Positions 61,417-64,000 of a DNA stretch of 64,000 bases are shown one piece after another. Source of the DNA: Bosea sp. 29B. Its GTDB lineage: Bacteria; Pseudomonadota; Alphaproteobacteria; Rhizobiales; Beijerinckiaceae. The position numbers and the translations under genes were made by a program. Each line of letters begins with the position of its first letter. Position 1 is the stretch's first letter. The stretch is taken from assembly GCF_902506165.1 (NCBI RefSeq), contig NZ_LR733817.1:4927625-4991624 (forward strand), in the 5' to 3' direction. The notes under the pieces were generated by a model. It did no database searches. It worked only from the letters and a program-made list of their open reading frames with translations, and was not told where the DNA came from.

Positions 61417-61446
61417 CCGGCAGTGACCCTCTCGGGTCGCTGCCGG
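61417..61446 (+). other. Stable hairpin between the binding proteins and permeases
   Basis: CCGGCAGTGACCC-TCTC-GGGTCGCTGCCGG forms a 13-bp stem with one G-U pair and no T-run. It sits where ABC operons usually carry a structure that protects the upstream binding-protein mRNA from 3'-exonucleases, so it probably sets binding protein above permease levels. Confidence 0.75.
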
Positions 61447-61482
61447 ACCCTCGGTCGCCAACACTCGAAAAGGGCGTCAGAC

Positions 61483-62673
61483 GTGTCGACCACTTCCGCA
61501 GAGATCAAGCCGGGCAAGGCCTCGCTGCTCTACGACCCGAAGATCCGGGGCTATGTCTATCAGTTCCTGTTGCTCGCCGTGGTGGGCTTCCTGATCTGGT
61601 CCGCAGCCTCGAACGCGATCGAGAACCTGCGGGCTCAGAAGATCGCGTCCGGCTTTGGCTTCTGGCACAACGCCTCCGGCTTCGACATCAACCAGAAGCT
61701 GATCCCCTACGACGCCTCGACCGGCACTTATGGCCGCGCCTTCTGGGTCGGCCTGCTGAACACGTTGCTCGTCGCCTCGATCGGCATTGTGCTGGCGACC
61801 TTCCTCGGCTTTTTCGTTGGCGTCGCCCGGCTGTCGAGCAACTGGATCGTCTCGAAGATCGCGATGATCTATGTCGAGGTCATCCGCAACGTGCCGCTGC
61901 TGCTGCAGCTGTTCTTCTGGTACAATGCGGTGCTGAAGCCGCTGCCCAACCCGCGCCAGTCGATCGTGCTGCCGGCCGGTTTCCTGCTCAACAACCGCGG
62001 GCTCTACGTTCCCGATCCGCAGTTCGGGCCCGGCGGCAACCTGATCATCTGGGCGTTCCTGATCGGCCTCGTCGCCACCTTCGTGTTCCGGTCCTGGGCC
62101 CGCAAGCAGCAGGCCGCGACCGGCAAGCAATATCCCATCGGCCTCGTCGCCCTCGGCTTGATCATCGTCCTGCCGACGCTGGTCTATTTCGTCACCGGTC
62201 GGCCGATCACCTTCGTCTATCCCGAGCTTGCCGGCTTCAACCTGCGCGGCGGCATCCAGATCTTCCCGGAGTTCGTCGCATTGCTGGTCGGCCTCACGAC
62301 CTACACCGCCGGCTTCATCGCCGAAGTGGTCCGTGCCGGCATCCTCGCTGTATCCAAAGGTCAGACCGAGGCGGCCAATGCGCTCGGCCTACGAGCGGGG
62401 CCGACGCTCAAGCTCGTCGTCATTCCGCAGGCGATGCGCGTGATCATCCCGCCGCTGACCTCGAACTATCTCAACCTGACCAAGAACTCCTCGCTCGCGG
62501 TCGCGATCGGCTATCCCGATCTCGTCCAGGTCTTCACCGGCACGGTGCTGAACCAGACCGGCCAGGCAGTCGAGGTCGTCGCCATCACCATGGCGGTCTA
62601 TCTGACCATCTCGCTGGTCACGTCTCTGTTCATGAACATCTACAACAAGCGCATGGCGCTGGTGGAACGGTGA
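61483..62673 (+). CDS. aapQ: General L-amino-acid ABC transporter permease AapQ
   Basis: A 396-residue His/Glu/Gln-type permease of the longer AapQ form. Segments: GYVYQFLLLAVVGFLIWSAA, GLLNTLLVASIGIVLATFLG, and the signature EVIRNVPLLLQLFFWYN. A second part contains ALLVGLTTYTAGFIAEVVRAGILAV and the coupling EAA loop TEAANALGLRAGPTLKLVVIPQA. The GTG at 61483 has AAAGGG upstream; the 5' region before it is hairpin DNA. Confidence 0.93.
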   Translation: MSTTSAEIKPGKASLLYDPKIRGYVYQFLLLAVVGFLIWSAASNAIENLRAQKIASGFGFWHNASGFDINQKLIPYDASTGTYGRAFWVGLLNTLLVASIGIVLATFLGFFVGVARLSSNWIVSKIAMIYVEVIRNVPLLLQLFFWYNAVLKPLPNPRQSIVLPAGFLLNNRGLYVPDPQFGPGGNLIIWAFLIGLVATFVFRSWARKQQAATGKQYPIGLVALGLIIVLPTLVYFVTGRPITFVYPELAGFNLRGGIQIFPEFVALLVGLTTYTAGFIAEVVRAGILAVSKGQTEAANALGLRAGPTLKLVVIPQAMRVIIPPLTSNYLNLTKNSSLAVAIGYPDLVQVFTGTVLNQTGQAVEVVAITMAVYLTISLVTSLFMNIYNKRMALVER

Positions 62674-62683
62674 GGGCGCCACA

Positions 62684-64000
62684 ATGACCGACGCAACCAC
62701 CGAAATGGCCCCCTTCGCCTTCGTCCGCAAGGAAACGCTGGAGCAGCAGCCGGCGCCGCTCTCCGTCGCCGGGCCGCTCGCCTGGGTCAGGCAGCATCTG
62801 CTCTCCAGCCCGCTCAACATCGCGCTGACTCTGATCTGCCTCTATCTCGTCATCGATACGGTGCCAGGGATGATCAGGTTCTATTTCCTCGATGCGGTCT
62901 GGTCCGGCACCAGCCGCGACGCCTGCCTCGCCGACAAGGTCGGCCGGCCCGTGGGCGCCTGCTGGGCCTATATCGCCGATCGCTTCCAGTACTTCATCTA
63001 TGGCTCCTATCCGATCGCGCAGCGCTGGCGCGTGAACATCGTCTTCGCCATGTTCGCGCTCGGCGTGGTCTGGCTGCTGTGGACGAACGCGCCGAAGAAG
63101 AAGCTCGGCATCTTCTTCTTCTTCGTGCTGCTGCCGATCTCGGCTTATGTGCTGCTGCTCGGCGGCCCTGGCGCCGAGCGCTTCCTTGGCTTCTGCCTGA
63201 CGGTGACGCTGGTGCTCGCGGCGCTCTATGTCGTGCTGTCATTCGTGCCGCAGCTTGTCAGCTTCTACATTGGCGAGGCCGCGGTCGGTGTGGTCCGGGA
63301 GTTGCCGACCTGGAAGCGCTTCTCCGGGCCTAAACAGCTCGTCCTGTTCGCTCTCGCGGTCTTCGTCCTCCTCAACCTGCTCGCGAATAGCCCCGGTCTG
63401 CCCAGGGTCGACACCGGCCTCTGGGGCGGCATGACCGTGACCTTCCTGATCGCGGCGGTCGGCATCGTCTTCTCGCTGCCGCTCGGCGTGGTCCTGGCGC
63501 TCGGCCGGCGCTCCAAGCTGCCGATCATCCAGCTGCTCTCGGTGATCTTCATCGAGTTCGTCCGCGGCGTGCCGCTGATCACCGTGCTGTTCATGGCCAA
63601 CACCATGCTGCCGCTGTTCGTGCCGCAGGAATATTCGCCGGACCGGCTGCTGCGCCCGCTTGTCGGCGTCGCGCTCTTCGCTGCCGCCTATATGGCGGAG
63701 GTGGTGCGCGGCGGCCTGCAGGCCATGCCCAAGGGCCAGTACGAGGGCGCGATGTCGCTCGGCCTCGGCTATTGGAGCATGATGCGGTTGATCATCCTGC
63801 CCCAGGCGCTGCGGATCGTGATCCCGGGCATCGTCAACACCTTCATCGGGCTGTTCAAGGACACGACGCTGGTCACCATCGTCGGCATCTTCGACTTCCT
63901 GCGCACCATCGAGGCGACCTTGGTCGATCCGACCTGGGCGACGCCGACCACCCGCGCGACGGGCTATGCATTCGCTGCGGTTTTCTATTTCCTGTGTTGC
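62684..64000 (+). CDS. aapM: General L-amino-acid ABC transporter permease AapM (3' end cut)
   Basis: The first 439 codons are in the window; no stop is reached by the right edge. It begins MTDATTEMAPFAFVRKETLE and has a long N-terminal region with several hydrophobic segments (PLNIALTLICLYLVIDT, VNIVFAMFALGVVWLLW, LGIFFFFVLLPISAYVLLLG). The transport domain contains GLWGGMTVTFLIAAVGIVFSLPLG, IEFVRGVPLITVLFM, AAYMAEVVRGGLQAMPKGQ and the EAA loop YEGAMSLGLGYWSMMRLIIL. AapP is expected beyond the edge. It begins 10 nt after aapQ. Confidence 0.93.
   Translation, partial: MTDATTEMAPFAFVRKETLEQQPAPLSVAGPLAWVRQHLLSSPLNIALTLICLYLVIDTVPGMIRFYFLDAVWSGTSRDACLADKVGRPVGACWAYIADRFQYFIYGSYPIAQRWRVNIVFAMFALGVVWLLWTNAPKKKLGIFFFFVLLPISAYVLLLGGPGAERFLGFCLTVTLVLAALYVVLSFVPQLVSFYIGEAAVGVVRELPTWKRFSGPKQLVLFALAVFVLLNLLANSPGLPRVDTGLWGGMTVTFLIAAVGIVFSLPLGVVLALGRRSKLPIIQLLSVIFIEFVRGVPLITVLFMANTMLPLFVPQEYSPDRLLRPLVGVALFAAAYMAEVVRGGLQAMPKGQYEGAMSLGLGYWSMMRLIILPQALRIVIPGIVNTFIGLFKDTTLVTIVGIFDFLRTIEATLVDPTWATPTTRATGYAFAAVFYFLCC

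Noticed and set aside
1..64000. CRISPR array, insertion sequence, prophage or integrase
   Set aside because: No regularly spaced direct repeats, transposase, integrase or phage structural genes were seen; the repeats found are single palindromes.

Overview
The window is a GC-rich (about two thirds G+C), gene-dense bacterial chromosome segment. Several features point to an alphaproteobacterium of the order Hyphomicrobiales (Rhizobiales), with a Bosea-like genome as the best guess: HdaA next to Ppk/Ppx/Rnd/AspS, a general L-amino-acid (Aap) ABC transporter, an NDUFS4-type complex I subunit, a Dod-P-sugar lipid A module of RgtE/RgtF type, and the intergenic palindromes. The genus is inference. 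Nothing looks like a prophage, integrated element, IS or CRISPR array; most of the window is core or stable accessory chromosome.

Layout. 1-1.3 kb: molybdate uptake (modA, start of modB) facing a Mop-type molybdate-binding protein, with a ModE-like palindrome between. 1.37-3 kb: a candidate CUCC-loop small RNA, a periplasmic ankyrin protein, and a solitary Anbu-type proteasome-like peptidase. 3.3-9.2 kb: glutaminase, mercaptopyruvate sulfurtransferase, AlaX editing protein, SDR, AAC(3)-type acetyltransferase, photolyase. 9.3-15.1 kb: an orphan VgrG-tail-like beta-helix protein and an RND efflux operon ending in a COG4278-like membrane protein. 15.3-22 kb: gatB with small GNAT genes, GSTs, ndk, MipA. 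22.5-26.6 kb: a molybdopterin oxidoreductase, a small Cys-rich exported protein, and a GST-like gene divergent from a YafY/WYL regulator.

26.8-41.6 kb: a core block of purMN, a CDP-alcohol phosphatidyltransferase, PerM-like permease, hdaA, ppk-ppx, rnd and aspS. A three-gene module (fatty acid desaturase, ferric-reductase-like membrane protein, TetR) sits between hdaA and ppk, with two matching palindromic operators in its divergent promoter. 41.6-46.7 kb: paired lipoproteins, glycosyl- and acetyltransferases, a large exported protein of unknown function, and a DUF192 protein. 46.8-49.7 kb: IclR regulator, binding protein and a creatinase-like M24 enzyme without metal ligands. 49.8-52.6 kb: tRNA-Pro and tRNA-Arg flanking an NDUFS4-type gene, then a secreted caspase-like protein with a duplicated Cys motif and a HigA-N-terminus-like small protein.

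52.9-55.8 kb: an ArnT-like / GT2 / LAB_N operon, probably adding a sugar to lipid A or core. 55.8-57.7 kb: metC with a binding-protein-fold protein lacking a signal peptide. 58-64 kb: an Aap-type amino acid ABC operon with three tandem, diverged binding-protein genes separated by hairpins and a duplicated leader, then two permeases, the second cut by the window edge.

The most unusual items are the TetR operator pair, the triplicated binding proteins, the candidate sRNA, the orphan beta-helix protein and the duplicated-motif orthocaspase. No single large undescribed system is evident.
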